This document shows positions 1-11,882 of a stretch of DNA of 64,000 nucleotides, piece by piece. Below the pieces are notes generated by a model. That model had not been told where the DNA came from. It did no database searches and saw only the letters and a list, made by a program, of their open reading frames with translations. Position numbers and translations under genes: made by a program. The DNA lies in the NCBI GenBank assembly GCA_008330645.1, contig VLTN01000023.1, positions 413,793 to 477,792 on the forward strand. Direction: 5' to 3'. Origin of the DNA: Cafeteria roenbergensis. Taxonomy: Eukaryota > Sar > Bigyra > Bicosoecida > Cafeteriaceae. The stretch's first letter is position 1, and the number at the start of each line of letters is the position of its first letter.

Positions 1-810
1 GGCCTGCTTCCCGCCACCGCTGCGCTGAACGTGCGCGGGGCGCTGGCGGCCCGTGGCGGTGCCAAGATGCGATCGTCCTTCCCAGAGTGGTTCGCGAAGA
101 ACTCCACCTCGAACAAGCGGCGCAGACTGCTGGCAGAGCTGAGCACCCACATGTCGGCGCGCGTGTGGGGCCTGCCTGGCAGGTCGGGGCTGGTTATGGA
201 CCACCTGAGCGTGCTCCGCGAGCGGGTGTTCCGGCCGCTGTTCGCTGCCTCGGCAGTGAGCAAGGGCGCGGTTTCCGACGAACAGGCCGAGCAAATGCTG
301 GCAGCCTGGTCCGACCCGCCGGCTCCCGAGCTGTGGCAGGCGGGAGAGGAGGACGAGACGGACATGCCGCCCGTGCGAAAGCTGGTGCGGGCGGGCGTAG
401 GCGTGATGGGCGAGTACGGGCTGAGCAAGGACGACGCGATGGAGTCGCTCTGCGAGCTCCGTCTGGGGGCGGTAGTGGACCCCCGCACGGACATCAACAC
501 AAAGACGAAGCTCGCCATCACGCGCGAGTACGGCAACCTCAGGATCAGGTCGCAGGCCCTGGTGGAGGAGCAGGGCGTCACAGCTGCGGCACGCAAGCGC
601 AAGGCGGCGAGGAGCATGGCTGCGGCTGCAGCGGAGGGCGGCGGCAGCGACGACGAGGACGACGGTGCTGGCGTCGACGACGACGACGAGGACGACGCGG
701 GGGACGGCGACATCGACCTCGAAGCCTTCCGGGCCAAGGGCAAGTCCAAGGCCAGGTCAGGCTCTGCGAAGAAGAAGGGCCGCGCTGGCTCTGCCAAGGC
801 CAAGCGGTGA
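1..810 (+). CDS. RFC1: Replication factor C large subunit, C-terminal part (5' end outside window)
   Basis: Reading frame 1 is open from the first base to a TGA at 808-810, so this is the 3' part of a longer gene. The first ~120 residues match the C-terminal collar region of eukaryotic RFC1: a run around FPEWFAKNSTSNK, then an LL.EL..HMSAR helix and a MDHLSVLRERVFRPL segment, in the order found in the human protein. RFC1 is the large subunit of the clamp loader that opens PCNA and places it on primed DNA in the nucleus. The tail is the usual low-complexity RFC1 end: an Asp/Glu run at about 650-715, then a Lys/Ser/Arg-rich stretch probably used for nuclear import or DNA contact. The AAA+ and BRCT parts must lie upstream of the window. 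No intron is seen in this segment. Confidence 0.85.
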   Translation, partial: GLLPATAALNVRGALAARGGAKMRSSFPEWFAKNSTSNKRRRLLAELSTHMSARVWGLPGRSGLVMDHLSVLRERVFRPLFAASAVSKGAVSDEQAEQMLAAWSDPPAPELWQAGEEDETDMPPVRKLVRAGVGVMGEYGLSKDDAMESLCELRLGAVVDPRTDINTKTKLAITREYGNLRIRSQALVEEQGVTAAARKRKAARSMAAAAAEGGGSDDEDDGAGVDDDDEDDAGDGDIDLEAFRAKGKSKARSGSAKKKGRAGSAKAKR

Positions 811-1194
811 GGGCTCTGCCTCTGCCACACCTCTCCCGGCAGAGCACTGCTTCGTGCGGGCCGCGGGCCTGCCAACGGCTCGCTCAGCGCCCTTGCGAGG
901 ACGACCTGAAGAGCGGGGGCCCAAGGGCTGAGTTCAAGTGCGTGTGCGTGTGCGTGTGCGGGGCGAAGGCCCCCGGTGAGTGCGAGCGGTGCGAGAAGGT
1001 GCAGTGTGCCTCGCGTCGCGTCAGTTGCGGCAGCGCGCACTCAGAGCGGCGCAGCGAGCAAACCGAGCGATGCGGGTGACGGAGGCACGCGCGCCGGAGG
1101 CCCGAGGGGGAAGCGGAGACAAAGGTGCCTGTCGACGGCGGGCGCGCATCGTCCGATGCAGCCGATGGGACGGAGGAGGGGCGGGCTGGTGCGC
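811..1194. other. Intergenic region between convergent genes
   Basis: This stretch separates the 3' ends of RFC1 (+) and the EGF-repeat gene (-). It contains a short GTGTGC microsatellite at about 938-960. I see no further gene; the open frames here are shadows caused by high GC. Confidence 0.6.
938..960. repeat. GTGTGC microsatellite
   Basis: About four copies of a 6-base GTGTGC unit lie just downstream of the RFC1 stop codon, presumably in the 3' UTR. Confidence 0.8.
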
Positions 1195-2478
1195 TCAGAC
1201 CAGCGCGCTCTGGAGGGAGCAGTCCTCGCCGTATGCGCCGCGGAAGCAGTTGCAGAGGCCAGTAGAGTAGGAGCAGAGGCCGCGGCCGGAGCAGTCGCGG
1301 TATTCCTTCTTGCCGACGCCAAAGCCGAAGCCAACGCCGTCGGGGCCGCCCTGGGGGTCAGCGCCGGACGGGCACTCCATGAGCGAGCAATCGGGGCCGC
1401 GGAAGCCGTCCTCGCACTTGCAGCCGTGCATCTTGCGGGCGTCCCAGGCGCGGGAATAGGTGACGGTAACGGGGGAGCCCTCGACGTCCTCGCCGGCCTC
1501 ATCCTGATCGGTAGCGAACTGCTTGGCGCTCTGGCACGTGCCGTGGCCGGAGCACTCGTTGGGGCACTTGGAGCGGGCGCAGGCCTTGCCCTCGAAGCCG
1601 GGGAAGCACAGGCACTGGCCGGAAGAGCGGTCGCAGGTGCCGGCGTTGGAGCACTCGGCCATGCGGTGGGCCTGGTTCACGGCGAAGGGCTCGTCGATCC
1701 AGGCGTTGCCGTACGGGCAGGTGCCTGCGGAGCCAGGAGAGACAGGGCGAGGGCGGGGGAGAGCGGCAGCGGGCGGGTGGCCGCGGGATCGGCAGCAGCG
1801 CGCGAGGTTGAGGCCCGGCGGCCGCCTCGGCACGACAGGCCGACATGCCAGCCGAAAGCGAGCATGTGCTACACGGCGCGACCGGGGTGCGCGCGGCATG
1901 CGCGGCGGGGGCGGGCCCGGAATGCCCAGGGCGCGCCCGCCAGCGACGCTTCGCGGCCCAACGCTCAGGCAGAGGCAACGGCTCACGCTGAGAGCAGTCG
2001 GGGCCGGTCCAGGCCGGGATCAGGTTGTTCTCGGCGTCGCGGAGGGCGTCCTTGCGGGCGTAGCAGGCGCACTGCGGGCACGGGGGGAGGCGGCGCAGTG
2101 CAAGGGAGGGGAGGGGAGGGAGGCAAGCGCGTGGCAAAGGCGGCGGACCCTTGTCAAAACGCAACGAGCTGCTTCCGTTGCCCCGCCGCGGCGCGCGCCT
2201 GCCGCGCTCCCAGCGCCGCCGCGCCGCGCCGCGCCCCACCAGCCAGACCCAGACTCGGATCGGAGCCTGGTTCGCGGGCGCTGGGCGGGCGGGAGGCGCT
2301 GGGCGGGGCGGGGGCGACGCAGTCGGCGTGAGCGACAACGAGGCGCGCCCTCGCCAACGCGCCGGCTCGCGCGGCTGACCTTGTCGTTGCCGCTGCAGGT
2401 GCCGTGGCCGGAGCAGGAGTTGCTGCAGCCCGCGAAGGCGGTGGCTGCCAGAAGGAGCACGCAGGCGATGATGCGCAT
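1195..2478 (-). CDS. Secreted EGF-like repeat protein (mastigoneme/SIG1-type)
   Basis: Three exons on the minus strand, 2478-2380, 2071-1987 and 1724-1195, join in phase to give 237 residues. Donors are GTCAGC and GTGAGC; acceptors end in GCAG. The first 16 residues (MRIIACVLLLAATAFA) are a classic signal peptide, so the protein is secreted. The mature part is almost entirely EGF-like cysteine repeats: CSNSCSGHGTC, then a GPDCSQRTCPYGNAW linker, AECSNAGTC...CLCFPGFEG, CPNECSGHGTC, CKCEDGFRGPDC and a last DCSGRGLC..CNC unit. Strings of this type with the CPYG.AW.DE signature are common in extracellular proteins of stramenopiles and haptophytes, including flagellar-hair (mastigoneme) and SIG1-like proteins. 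That specific role is inference. No transmembrane segment follows the signal peptide. Confidence 0.8.
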
Positions 2479-2765
2479 GGTGTCAAGCGGTGAGCTCGAG
2501 TGGGAGGGGCGGGGCCGCCACGCGCCGCGCCGGACAACGCCCCTCGGCGGGCTCTGCCGGCCAGCGCCCAGCAGAGCAACTCGGCGCGTGCGAGCCGTGG
2601 CCCGCAGGCCGGGCCGGCACGCAGGCAGCGTGCTTCGCGGCTTGTGGCGCGAGTGGGGCGGAGGCTCCAGCCGTGCGGGCCGGGCGCGCGGGCGGCGCCA
2701 GGGGGCGCAGCTATAGCAGCCGCACTGAATGATGCAGTTTCGCATGCGGCTGCGCGCGCTGCCCC

Positions 2766-3987
2766 TCACTCAAAGCTGACAACATGGTAGCTCTCCTTGA
2801 GCTCGCGGTTGATGAAGATCCAGCGGTCCAGCGAGTGGCCGGGCATGTCTGCCTGGTAGAGGTATGAGAGCAAGCGCGGAGTTGCGGCCCGCTTCTCGAG
2901 CAAGACCAGTGTGACGAGCTTGTAGCCCTCCTTCACCGGGCAGTCGACGGGCGGGCTCACGAGGAGCTGGTTGACCTGCGGGCGGGCGAGGCAGCGCAGC
3001 GCGCAAAGGGAAGCGGGGCAGCGCGAAGGTCGTGTGGCGCTGGGCCGACAGCTGCCGGCCGCGTTTTCACGCGCGGGCCCGCGGCCAGGGCACGTGCCGC
3101 CGCACGTCCCCCGGTCCGTCAGGAGGCACCAGCACTCGGGCCCGCGCGCGCGCGGTGCCATTCTCACGAGGTCAAAGTCGAACGTTGCGTCGACCTCGAG
3201 CCTGTTCACAAGGCGGCTCGGGCCGGCCGGAGCAGCGACCTCCGCCTCCTCGTCCGCCGGCTCCTCGTCCGCCGGCTCCTCGTCCGCCGCCTCTGCCCCC
3301 TCCGCCCCACCACCCGCCGCCCCGACCTCAGCAGCATCGTCCTTGTCCCCCGCTCCAGCCGAAGCCTCTTCCGTGCCCTCGGCGGCGGTTTCGCCAGCGG
3401 CGGCCGCGCCATCGCCGGACGCCGGCGCCGGCGCCAAAGCAGCAGCCTCGGCTGCTGCCGCCGCCTCCTCGTCGGCCTTGGCAAGCGCAGCCTTTGCAGC
3501 TGCGCCCTTGCGGCGCCTGCCTCCCCTGCGGCGCTTGGACTTGCCGGCTGGCTTGGTCGCTGCCGCGCCGCCATCCGCGCCCGCTCCCGAACTGGCGGCC
3601 GCCGCCTCCGCCGCGATTTCTGCCTCCGTGAGCTCCTCCCTCACAACGCAGCAGTTCTTCACCTGCATGGTGATCACTTTGGCACCCAGCTTTGCGAGAC
3701 GCCCAACCTGCGAGACGCGCACACCAAAGCCGGCCGAGCCCGCTTGAGGCCTCTGGCACCCGCACCATCTCTCGCTCCGCCCCCCCCCCCCACCCCCGAG
3801 GGGACCCACTTCGTGTGCAAACCTCGGCTCGCCCGGCCCATCGCACCTCCGTCGCGAGCTGCTCGCGCATCCAGTTGGCCACGTCGGTCTCTGCCAGGCC
3901 TTCGCCCTCCGGGGTGCCGAGCGTGGGTGTCCCTGCGTCCGCAGCCGAGCCAGAGGCCGGATCCCTCTCCGCCGAAGAGTCTGCCAT
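2766..3987 (-). CDS. Hypothetical acidic/basic-patch protein, three exons
   Basis: Exons 3987-3847, 3707-3168 and 2975-2766 join in phase 0 to give 296 residues. Donors are GTGCGA and GTGAGA; acceptors are GCAG. I do not recognise the family. The N-terminal third ends in a helix-like WMREQLATEVGRLAKLGAK segment. The middle has a Lys/Arg-rich patch (KSKRRRGGRRRKG, possible nuclear localisation or RNA contact), then a long Ala/Glu low-complexity stretch with repeated ADEEP units. The C-terminal ~85 residues (LEVDATFDFDL ... LKESYHVVSFE) are well ordered with a globular composition, so this conserved-looking piece is probably the functional domain. The gene is divergent from the one starting at 4158, with 170 bases between the two start codons, so they may share a promoter. 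Confidence 0.55.
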
Positions 3988-4157
3988 CGCCACCGGTCCA
4001 GTGCGCGGCTCGCCCAGGCCCGGCGCGAGGCCCGGTTGCCGGTTTACCTTCGCACTCCGACCGGCAGAGCAGCGGCCGTGATATTTGCGCGTCGTGAGCA
4101 TTCCTGGCAAGTGGGGGAGAAATTGCTTGCGACACCGCGTGCCCCTCGCGGCTCACC

Positions 4158-7100
4158 ATGGCGGCTGTGATCGGCGCGTCCATCTTGGAGGGAGCCAGCA
4201 AGGTGGGTCAAGCCGCCGGCCGGCGCGCGAGCGCGCGCCCGTGGCGGGAAAGAGGGGCCTGCCGGCAGTTCGAAGGCCGGATCCCCAGAGATTGCACCGC
4301 GCCGCCCTCGCTGCCCACCCGCAGGTCTCGGCGGTTGCCACCCATGCCGGGAAGTGGATGGCAGTGGCCACCGACGCGACTGGAGTGGCAATTTTCCTGC
4401 GCGAGGAGGACCAAGACGTGAGGCTGGGCCGGGAGTGGCAGTCGCTCCAGTGTGGTGCTCCCGCACTGCGCTGCGCTCAGGTCGCCGTGGCCACCGCAAT
4501 GCCCCCCCCCCCCGCCCCCCGTCCACGACCCCGCCTGTTCACCGTCCCCCACCCGGTGTGGCTCGCAGGCGCCTGTTCGCGCGCCCGGGGAGCCGTTCGT
4601 CCCGGGGCCCCGCCGGTGCGTGCGGGAGCTGCTGGGGCTCCCGAGCGACACTTTTGCGGCGCTCGGGCACGACCAGCCCGCCTTCCTGGCCCTGGACGAG
4701 GCCGGCATCCTCACCTGCCTCTCCAGGTCGGGAGCGCCGCTGTGCTCGTGCGTGCTGCTCCCCCCCGGCAAGGGCAGCACGGGCCTCTCAGCGGGCGGCA
4801 TCGCCTCGCTGGCCCTCGTCCGCGCCAGCCCCCCCGGTTCTGCGCACGCCTTCCCCAGTGTTGTTGTGGCAGGGTCGACCCAGTCCGGGCGCGTGGCGGC
4901 GGCCCGCCTCACCCTCGCCCCCGACGCTGTCGGCGGCTCTTCCGCTGCTGCTGCCAGCGGCACCCCTCCGCGCTGCGTCCTGTTCCGCCTCCCGCCCTCG
5001 GCCGTCATGCCCCTGGAGCGAACCTCACCAGAGGCGCTATCGGAGGTGCCCGCGGTCGGCCACCCTGTCGTCACAATCGCCGGCCAGAACGCCCCAGACG
5101 ACCCGTGGGCCGTATCCACCGCGTTCTCGGCCGACTCGTCGACCCCTCTCGCCGGAACGCCGGTGCGGGTGGTGGCGGACCCGGCGGCCGGCAATGCCTC
5201 CTTGATCGTCACCTGCCACACGACCAGGAGCACTGGGCTCGTGCGGGACACGGAGCCGGGCTCTCTGCACACCACGGCAGCGGTGCCGTTCCGGCCCCTC
5301 CCTGGCTGTGACGTGGCGGCACTGCCGCCCCCCCGCGTCGCCGCAGCCCCCGCTGGCGCCGAGGAGCCCGAGCCGATGCCGTTCCGGTCGGCGAGCGGCG
5401 TGGGCGTGGCGCTGGGGTCCGCCACTGCGGCGACGGTGCTCCGGCTCCCGGCGCGGCTGCGGGCGGCGGGGTCCGGCGCAGCGGACGCCCCCGCCGCCCC
5501 TGCTGCCGGGGCGGCATCCGCGGCCGGTGCCGCCTCGCCGGCCGCCGCATGGCGCTGCGTCACCGCCTTCGCAACCCGCACTGGCGACATCACCGTCTGC
5601 GAGGGCGACGTGGGCTTGGCCCAGGTCGCCATCGACACGGTGAGCGACGCGCTCTCCGTGCGTGTCGAGCACCTGTCCAAGCAGGGAAGCGCGATGGCGG
5701 CGGTGGTGACGGCCACATGCATCGCAGCCCTGCCGTCAGCCGACGAGGCAGGCTGTGTCGTGGCCGTGGGGTGCAGCGACCGCACGCTCCGTCTGTACGG
5801 GGTGGACTGGGCCCAGCTAGAGGCCTCCCGCGCCAGCCCTGCCAGCGAGCGCAAGGACGGGCTGTACCCGCTAGGCCGAGTCTCGCTGCCCGGCCGCCCC
5901 ACCACTGTGAGCGCCAACGCGGAGCAGGGGGTCTTTGTCGTGGGCTGCGGCGTGATCGGGGTCCCCACCGGCGGCGTGGTGCTCGTAGTCCGCCCGCCCG
6001 CTGACGCGAGCGAGGCGGCTGCCGACGGCTCGGCCGCGTACGCCAGGCGGGCGGCCAGGCCCGGCGTCGGGTCGCAGGCCGGGACTGCGGCTGCGGCTGC
6101 GACGAGCGGCGTCGGCAGCGCGTCCGTGGGGGTCGCTGCAGCGGCTGCGGCTGCAGGCGGGGTGCTTTCGGGCGGAGGCAGCGCTGTTGGGAGGGCGGCA
6201 CGGCTGCTGGCGGGAGCCTGCATGCAGAGCAAGGCGGCCGCTCTGGCCAAGTCGCAGGCCGCCATGGAGTCCCTCCAGGCGCTAGACAAGGCTGTCAAGT
6301 CGCTCCCTGCGGCGGGATCAGGCAGCCCCGAGGTGGATGTCCTGATCAAGCGCAGGGAGGCGCTGCGCGCGCAGATTGAGACGGAGGCCGAGGCGGCGGG
6401 GCTGCGGCACCTTGACCCCAAGGAGAAGGCGGCCGTGGACTTGCTGGAGCGGGGCATGGGGCTGCAGTCCGTGCCGTGCGTGCCGGCAGACTGCGTCCCG
6501 GTGCACGCGCTGTGGGCAGAGCGGGCGCGCTTCGGGCCCGCCCCTGCGCTGGCAAGGCAGATCGCCCGCGAGCGCGAGGCCGCCAGCAGCACCTCGGGCA
6601 GCGTGGCAGACGCGTACGACGCGTCGGCGCAGACAGCCGGGGAGCGGGAGGCCGACGAGGACGCGGCAGCGCGCGACGCGGCCGAGGTTGCGTCGTCGGC
6701 ATGGGCGGACCGCGTGGCGCTGTTCCGCGACACGCACGCGGAGACGGGGCGCACCGTGGTGGTGGTGGCCCGCTGGCTGCCCCACCGCGGCGGGTGGGTG
6801 GAGGTGGCCCGCTACGCCGCGGCCGAGGGGTCCACCCTCGGCCTCTCCGCCGCCGAGGACGAGGTCGCCGCCTACGTGGCTGTGCGCTACGAGTCCCGCC
6901 TCAGCCCCGGCGAGCGCTTCCAGATCCACACCCTGCACCACCTGGACATGGCCTCCTCGAACCAGGCGTGCTTCGACCAGATCATCAAGGAGTTCGGGCT
7001 CAAGGACACGCCGGCGACGCGCCAGGCCGTCATGGGCCAGGTGACAATGGCCAAGATGGACTGCGGCGCCGACAGCGGGCACATTGCAAGCCGCCCCATC

Positions 7101-8348
7101 CGCGTGCTGGAGCAGGCCGGCGCCACCCTCGCCGGTGACGACAAGGAGGCCATCGATGCGCTGGAGGACGAGCGGCAGGCAGCGCGCACCATCGCACGCC
7201 GCCGCCAGAACGCGCGGATGGCGGTGGGGCTGCGCGACCGCATGGTGGGGGAGCACTCGCGCCAGTCCGTCTACCGCCAGGAGCTCTGGCAGCCGACCAA
7301 CCCCTCCTTCCCAGCCGCGCGACTGGCGGTGCCCGACGGCACGCTCGTGCCGGGGGACTTCTCGGGAGAGGTCGGGGACGCCGGGCCCGTGGCCGGGAGC
7401 GAGTGGGAGCTCGGCTGGGCGACGCGCCCGAGCGCCGCCGGGGCTTGGGCCCAGCTTGGCAAGTGGAGCGCCTGCGTGCGGACAACGAACAGGCTCTCCC
7501 CCATGCAGGGCGGGGCGGTCGAGCGCAAGGCGGGGGCCGGCCACCCTAGCGCGGCCCGTCTGCAGCAGCTTGCCGCCACGCTTCAGAGCAACTGGATGCT
7601 GCCCCAGCTAGCGTTCACGGACTCGGAGGTGGACGCCGTCATGAAGGGCCTCCGGCACGGGGGGGCGGCGCTCAGCATGGTGCTGGCTCTTGCGCGGGCC
7701 TCCATGCACTTCGCTGGCTTCCGCGACAAGCTCGCCTGCGAGCTGCCGGGCGGGGGGTGCCATGGCCACGCCCTGGTCGATGCGACAGCTGCGGTGCTGG
7801 GCGACGAAGCCGCCACCTTTGCATGCAAAGCGCAGGCGGCGATGCTGCTGCAGGAGGCCGGGTCGTATCCGGACGCCGTGGCCATCCTCGTGCCCCGCCT
7901 CGTCCGCGTTGGCGCCGCGCTCGCTGCCTCCGAGGCGGGCCTGAAGCCGGAGCATGCGTCCAAGCTCCGGGCTGTCAACGGCGACGTCCTCCTCAACGCG
8001 TCCATCTGCTGCCTGGGCGCCGCTGTGGACGGCAGAGCGGGCGCCGCCGAGGGCGCAGCGTCGCTGCTGCCGATCGCGCTCAAGGCCGCCCAGGACGCCG
8101 TGGCCGAGGCCAAGGCGGCACTGGCCGCTGCACCTGCGGCCTCCGCCGCGCCGCCAGCCGCCTCGGGGGATTTTCTGGGCCGTATCCTCCACGCGCTGGC
8201 GGCCGTCACCGTGGCCTCGACCGCAGCGCCTGGAGGGTCTCCTCCCGACCGAAGCGCGGCCGTGGACGTGTTCCGCTCTTGCCTTGGCGAGCTCAGGGAC
8301 AAGGTCCTCACGTCGACCGCGGCAACCGTCCTGCGCTGCGTGGCCTGA
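4158..8348 (+). CDS. Large hypothetical protein, possible beta-propeller N-terminal half
   Basis: Exons 4158-4202, 4325-4417 and 4569-8348 join in phase 0 to give 1305 residues. Donors are GTGGGT and GTGAGG. Both introns lie in the first 46 codons. The N-terminal half has recurring short hydrophobic strands of the WD/propeller kind (KWMAVATDATGVAIFL; VVAVGCSDRTLRLYGVDW), which suggests a beta-propeller, but no clean WD40 series is visible. The second half, from about residue 690, is mostly helical and charged, and includes a conserved-looking stretch around DQIIKEFGLKDTPATRQA. A propeller followed by a helical solenoid would suit a scaffold such as a nucleoporin or trafficking-coat protein. 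I could not match it to a named family, so this stays a guess. Confidence 0.5.
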
Positions 8349-8667
8349 GCTGGGGGACGTGAGTGTGTGACTCGCTTGCGGTGTGTGTGTGGGGGGTCGC
8401 GGCACGAGCTCTCGAAGGTGCCGTCACGGGTCCATGCCAAAAGAATGCGCGGCTGGCCTAGAGTGATGGGGCGATCGGAAGCGAGGTGGTGGTGAAAACG
8501 AGTCCCTTTGGCGTGTGCGTGGGGGCGAAGCCGCAGAGAGCCGCAACGACGATTGAGCCAGCGCTGCGAACCAACCAAATGTTTGCCGCAAAGGCAAATA
8601 CTGTCTGCCGATCCACGGCAAGACAAGGAAGCGCCCACGTTTGCCCTTGGCCGACAAGCGCGGCAGG
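8349..8667. other. Intergenic region
   Basis: This is the 3' flank of the large protein gene and the presumed promoter of the thioredoxin-PUB gene. It has a short GT-rich run at about 8378-8390. No gene is seen. An in-frame ATG further upstream (around 8580) could belong to the 5' leader of the next gene. Confidence 0.5.
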
Positions 8668-10099
8668 ATGGCGAAGCGCTTCCGGCAGGTCGAGGCGGAT
8701 GTTGCAAAGCTCGAGGCGATGGCGGGGGCTTCCGTGAGGCCCTCGGCCGAAGAGGCTCGGGTGGTGCTCAAGGATGTGACGGCGCTGCGGGAGGCGCTCG
8801 CCAGGTTCGTGGCACGCGCCAAGGAGACCGACAAGGAGAAGCAGGTCTACGGCCCGAAGATGTGTGCCAAGGTGAGGCCGGGCTCGCGCGGGCGGGCGCG
8901 CCACAGCAGGCGGGAGGGAGCTGAGTCGGCGCGCTCCTCTGTTCCGTGCCGAGGCTTGCTTTTTCTCCTGGGCGCCAGCGCTGGACCGTGCGCCCTGGGC
9001 GGTCCGAGCGCGGCCCCGCCACGCCTGGCTACCCCGCTCTTCCCTCTTTTGTCCGGACCGCGCAGATCATGGACGCGAACTCCCGGTTCGAAGCCGTGGA
9101 GGCGAAGCTCGAGGAGCTCGCCAGAGGCTCCATCGCCGAGGCCAAGGCCAAGGCCGAGGAGGAGGCAGCGGCTGCCGCAGCTGAAGAGGCTGCCGCGCAG
9201 GAGAAGCTGCGCCGCGATGCCGAGGCGGAGGCCCAGGCGCGCGAAGAGGAGGCGGCGCGGCACGCAGCCGAGCAGGCCGAGCAGGCGGCGCGCGAGCAGG
9301 AGCTTGCCGCTCTCGCCGAGAAGCAGCGCGCCGAGGCCGCCGCCCGCGCCGATGCGAAGAAGCACGAAGTGGAGGAGGCCGAGGCCAAGGCCCGCCGCAG
9401 CGCCCTGGAGCTGCGCGCAAAGCGGGCCAAGGACGCGGAGGCGGAGGCCGCGCGCCTGAGGGCCACCCGCCGCGAGAAGCAGGCTGAGGTGCTGGCCTCG
9501 CGCAAGGCCGGCGGCGCTGCAGCTGCGCCTGCGTCCTCTGACGGCGCCGCGGCGCCCCGCGCGGCCTGGCTTCAGCGCGGAAAGCCGTCGGAGCTGCCCT
9601 CGTACGAGGGCTGGGTGGAGCACGTCAAGCACGTGACGACGTCTCCTGAGCCGCTGGTCACGCTGGTGGATGTGACCGCGACGTGGTGCGGGCCCTGCCG
9701 CATGATCGCCCCCGCTGTGGACGCCGTGGCGGCCAGCAACCCCGACATGGCCGTGGTGAAGATCGACGGCGACAAGCACGCCCAGCTCATCGGCTCCTTC
9801 GGCGTGAGGGGCTTCCCCACCTTCATTGTCTACTGCCGCGCCAACGAGGTGACCCGCTTCAGCGGCAGCAGCGCCGCGCAGCTCCAGAGCGCTGTCGCCA
9901 AGGGCGCCGCGGCCGCCGAGGAGATGCTGATGGAGGAGACCATTGCCCGGAGCTCGCAGGACCCGGGGGCCGAGGCAGCGGCCGAGCCGGCGCCAGCGGC
10001 TCCTGCCGCAGCCGCAGCCGCGGCCGCGGCCACTGCCACGACGGAGGGGCAAGGTGAGCGCGCGGCGGCCCCCAGCGAGCCCTCCGCTGTTGAGACGGG

Positions 10100-10141
<42 letters not shown>

Positions 10142-11729
10142 TTCGTCGTCATCCTCGTCGGCTGCGGCAGCTGGGTCGGGCGGCTCGAGCAGCTCGGCCG
10201 CAGACGCTGCGGCGGACTCCGCCGTCGTGGCGGTCAAGGCCACCGACCCGGAGTCCATTGCTGTGGACAAGGACACCATGGCCCCCGCCGCAAGCGTGTC
10301 CGGGGCCTTTGCCACCGCCCTGCGCTCCCTCCGCAGCGATGTGCGGCGCGTGGAGTACCTTGCAGCCGTGGACACTCTGCACAAGGCTGCCAAGCGCGCG
10401 CTCGACGCCCCAGAGGACGACAGCTGCCAGCGCATTCGCGCAGACAACCCCGCCTTCCGCTCTCGCGTGACCCGCTTCGGCCGCGGCGAGGCCTGCGTCG
10501 AGGCGCTGGGATTCAAGCGTGCGGAGGAGCCCGCCTCCCCGGACGCCCCCGGCGCCGCTCCCGCGGACTCCACTTCCGCGTCCTCCTCGTCGGCAACGTC
10601 ATCCTCGTCGGCAACGTCCTCCTCCCCGTCCGACGCGGCCGGAGCAAGCGCTGCAACGCCCACTGCTGCGGGCGCGGAGGCCGCCGCCGGGGAAGACGAG
10701 CAGCAGCAGCAGCTGGTCCAGGTGTTCCGCTTCCCGCGCAAAGACGAGACGGCGGTTTCGCGCCTCGAGCTGGCTGTGAAGCTGATGGCAGCCATCCTGG
10801 ACGCTGACGCGGCCGCCAACGCCGACGAGGACCAGGCTGCCCCGTCTTCGGGCGCAGCTGCACAGACCCCCGCCCCCCGCTCCGGGCAGTCGGCCGACCG
10901 CACCCCCGGCCCGATCCACGCGGCCATCCATGCCGCGCGCGCCGGCATTGCGCCCGCCGGCTCCCCCACCTCCGGCTTTGGAAGCCACGGAATGTTCGGT
11001 GTCACGCCCAGCCCTCCCGGCGCCGGCGCGCCGGGCGCTCCCACCCGCCCCTCGGCGTCTTCGCGCGCCACCCCTCCTACCGCAAGCCCGGGAGGGCCCC
11101 GCACAATTGCCGTGACCCCCGAGACAATGCTCAAGATCCGTCTCATCATCTCCAACCCGGCCCTTCGCCACTGCCTCCAGGAGGTCCTGACCATGGGGCA
11201 GCCGTCCGCGGAGACGGTGCAGGCCCTCTCAGCCATGCCCCGTGGCCTGGAGATCATGGAGGAGCTGATGACCAACCACGACCTCGTCTCTGTGTCAGCC
11301 ATCGTGCTGGGGCAAGTGATGCGCGGCGGCGGCGTGAGCATGACCGAGCAGGACGCCGCCGCGCTCGACGGCATGCACTTTGACGGCGAGGACGACGGCG
11401 AGGACGACGGCGAGGACGACGGCGGCCACGGCGGGGCGTACGGTGGAGGCGGCGGTGGGTTCGGCGGAGGTGGCGGTGGGTATGACGACATGGACGAGGA
11501 GGAGATGATGCAGCGAGCGCTGCTCGCGTCCATGGAGGAGCCGGCGGCGGCACCCGCACCCACGCCTGCGCCAGCACCGGCCCCGGCGCCCGCTGCCGCC
11601 CCGGCGTCCGGCTCCGCGCCCGCGCCCGCGCCTACGCCGGCCCCGGAGGGCGGCGACGGTGAGGCTGACGGCGCTGCCGACTCCAGCGCAGACGCGCCGG
11701 CGCCTGCTGACGACGAGGCCTCAGGCTGA
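8668..11729 (+). CDS. Thioredoxin - PUB - UIM multidomain protein
   Basis: Exons 8668-8871 and 9066-11729 (donor GTGAGG, acceptor GCAG, phase 0) give 955 residues. The N-terminus to about residue 200 is an Ala/Glu/Arg coiled coil. Residues ~240-345 form a thioredoxin fold with the intact active site WCGPC at 275-279, the following VVKIDGDKH strand and the cis-Pro loop GFPTF. A 20-plus-residue Ser tract follows. A PUB-type domain (binds p97/VCP tails) starts near residue 480 (LRSDVRRVEYLAAVDTLHK) and resumes after a low-complexity insert at the FRFPRKDE segment. Residues ~750-810 resemble an STI1/UBA-like helical repeat, and EEEMMQRALLASMEE (~880) is a good ubiquitin-interacting motif. The likely role is redox or chaperone work on ubiquitinated p97 clients in the cytosol; that is inference from the domains. 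Confidence 0.75.
10101..10160 (+). repeat. TCCTCG microsatellite encoding poly-Ser
   Basis: Near-perfect TCCTCG/TCG units encode an uninterrupted Ser run of over 15 residues. They separate the thioredoxin domain from the PUB region of the surrounding gene. Confidence 0.9.
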
Positions 11730-11882
11730 GTTGCGTTCCCCCTGCGCCCTCGCTGCCAGCGGCTCGGCCCATTTGCTTGCGTGAGTCTGTGCGAGTGAGT
11801 GGGCAAGTGTGTGCGTTTCGAATCGACTCAGGGCTTCCTCACCCCCAACCTCGGCCGCTGACAGCACCAGCGCAATACTCTG

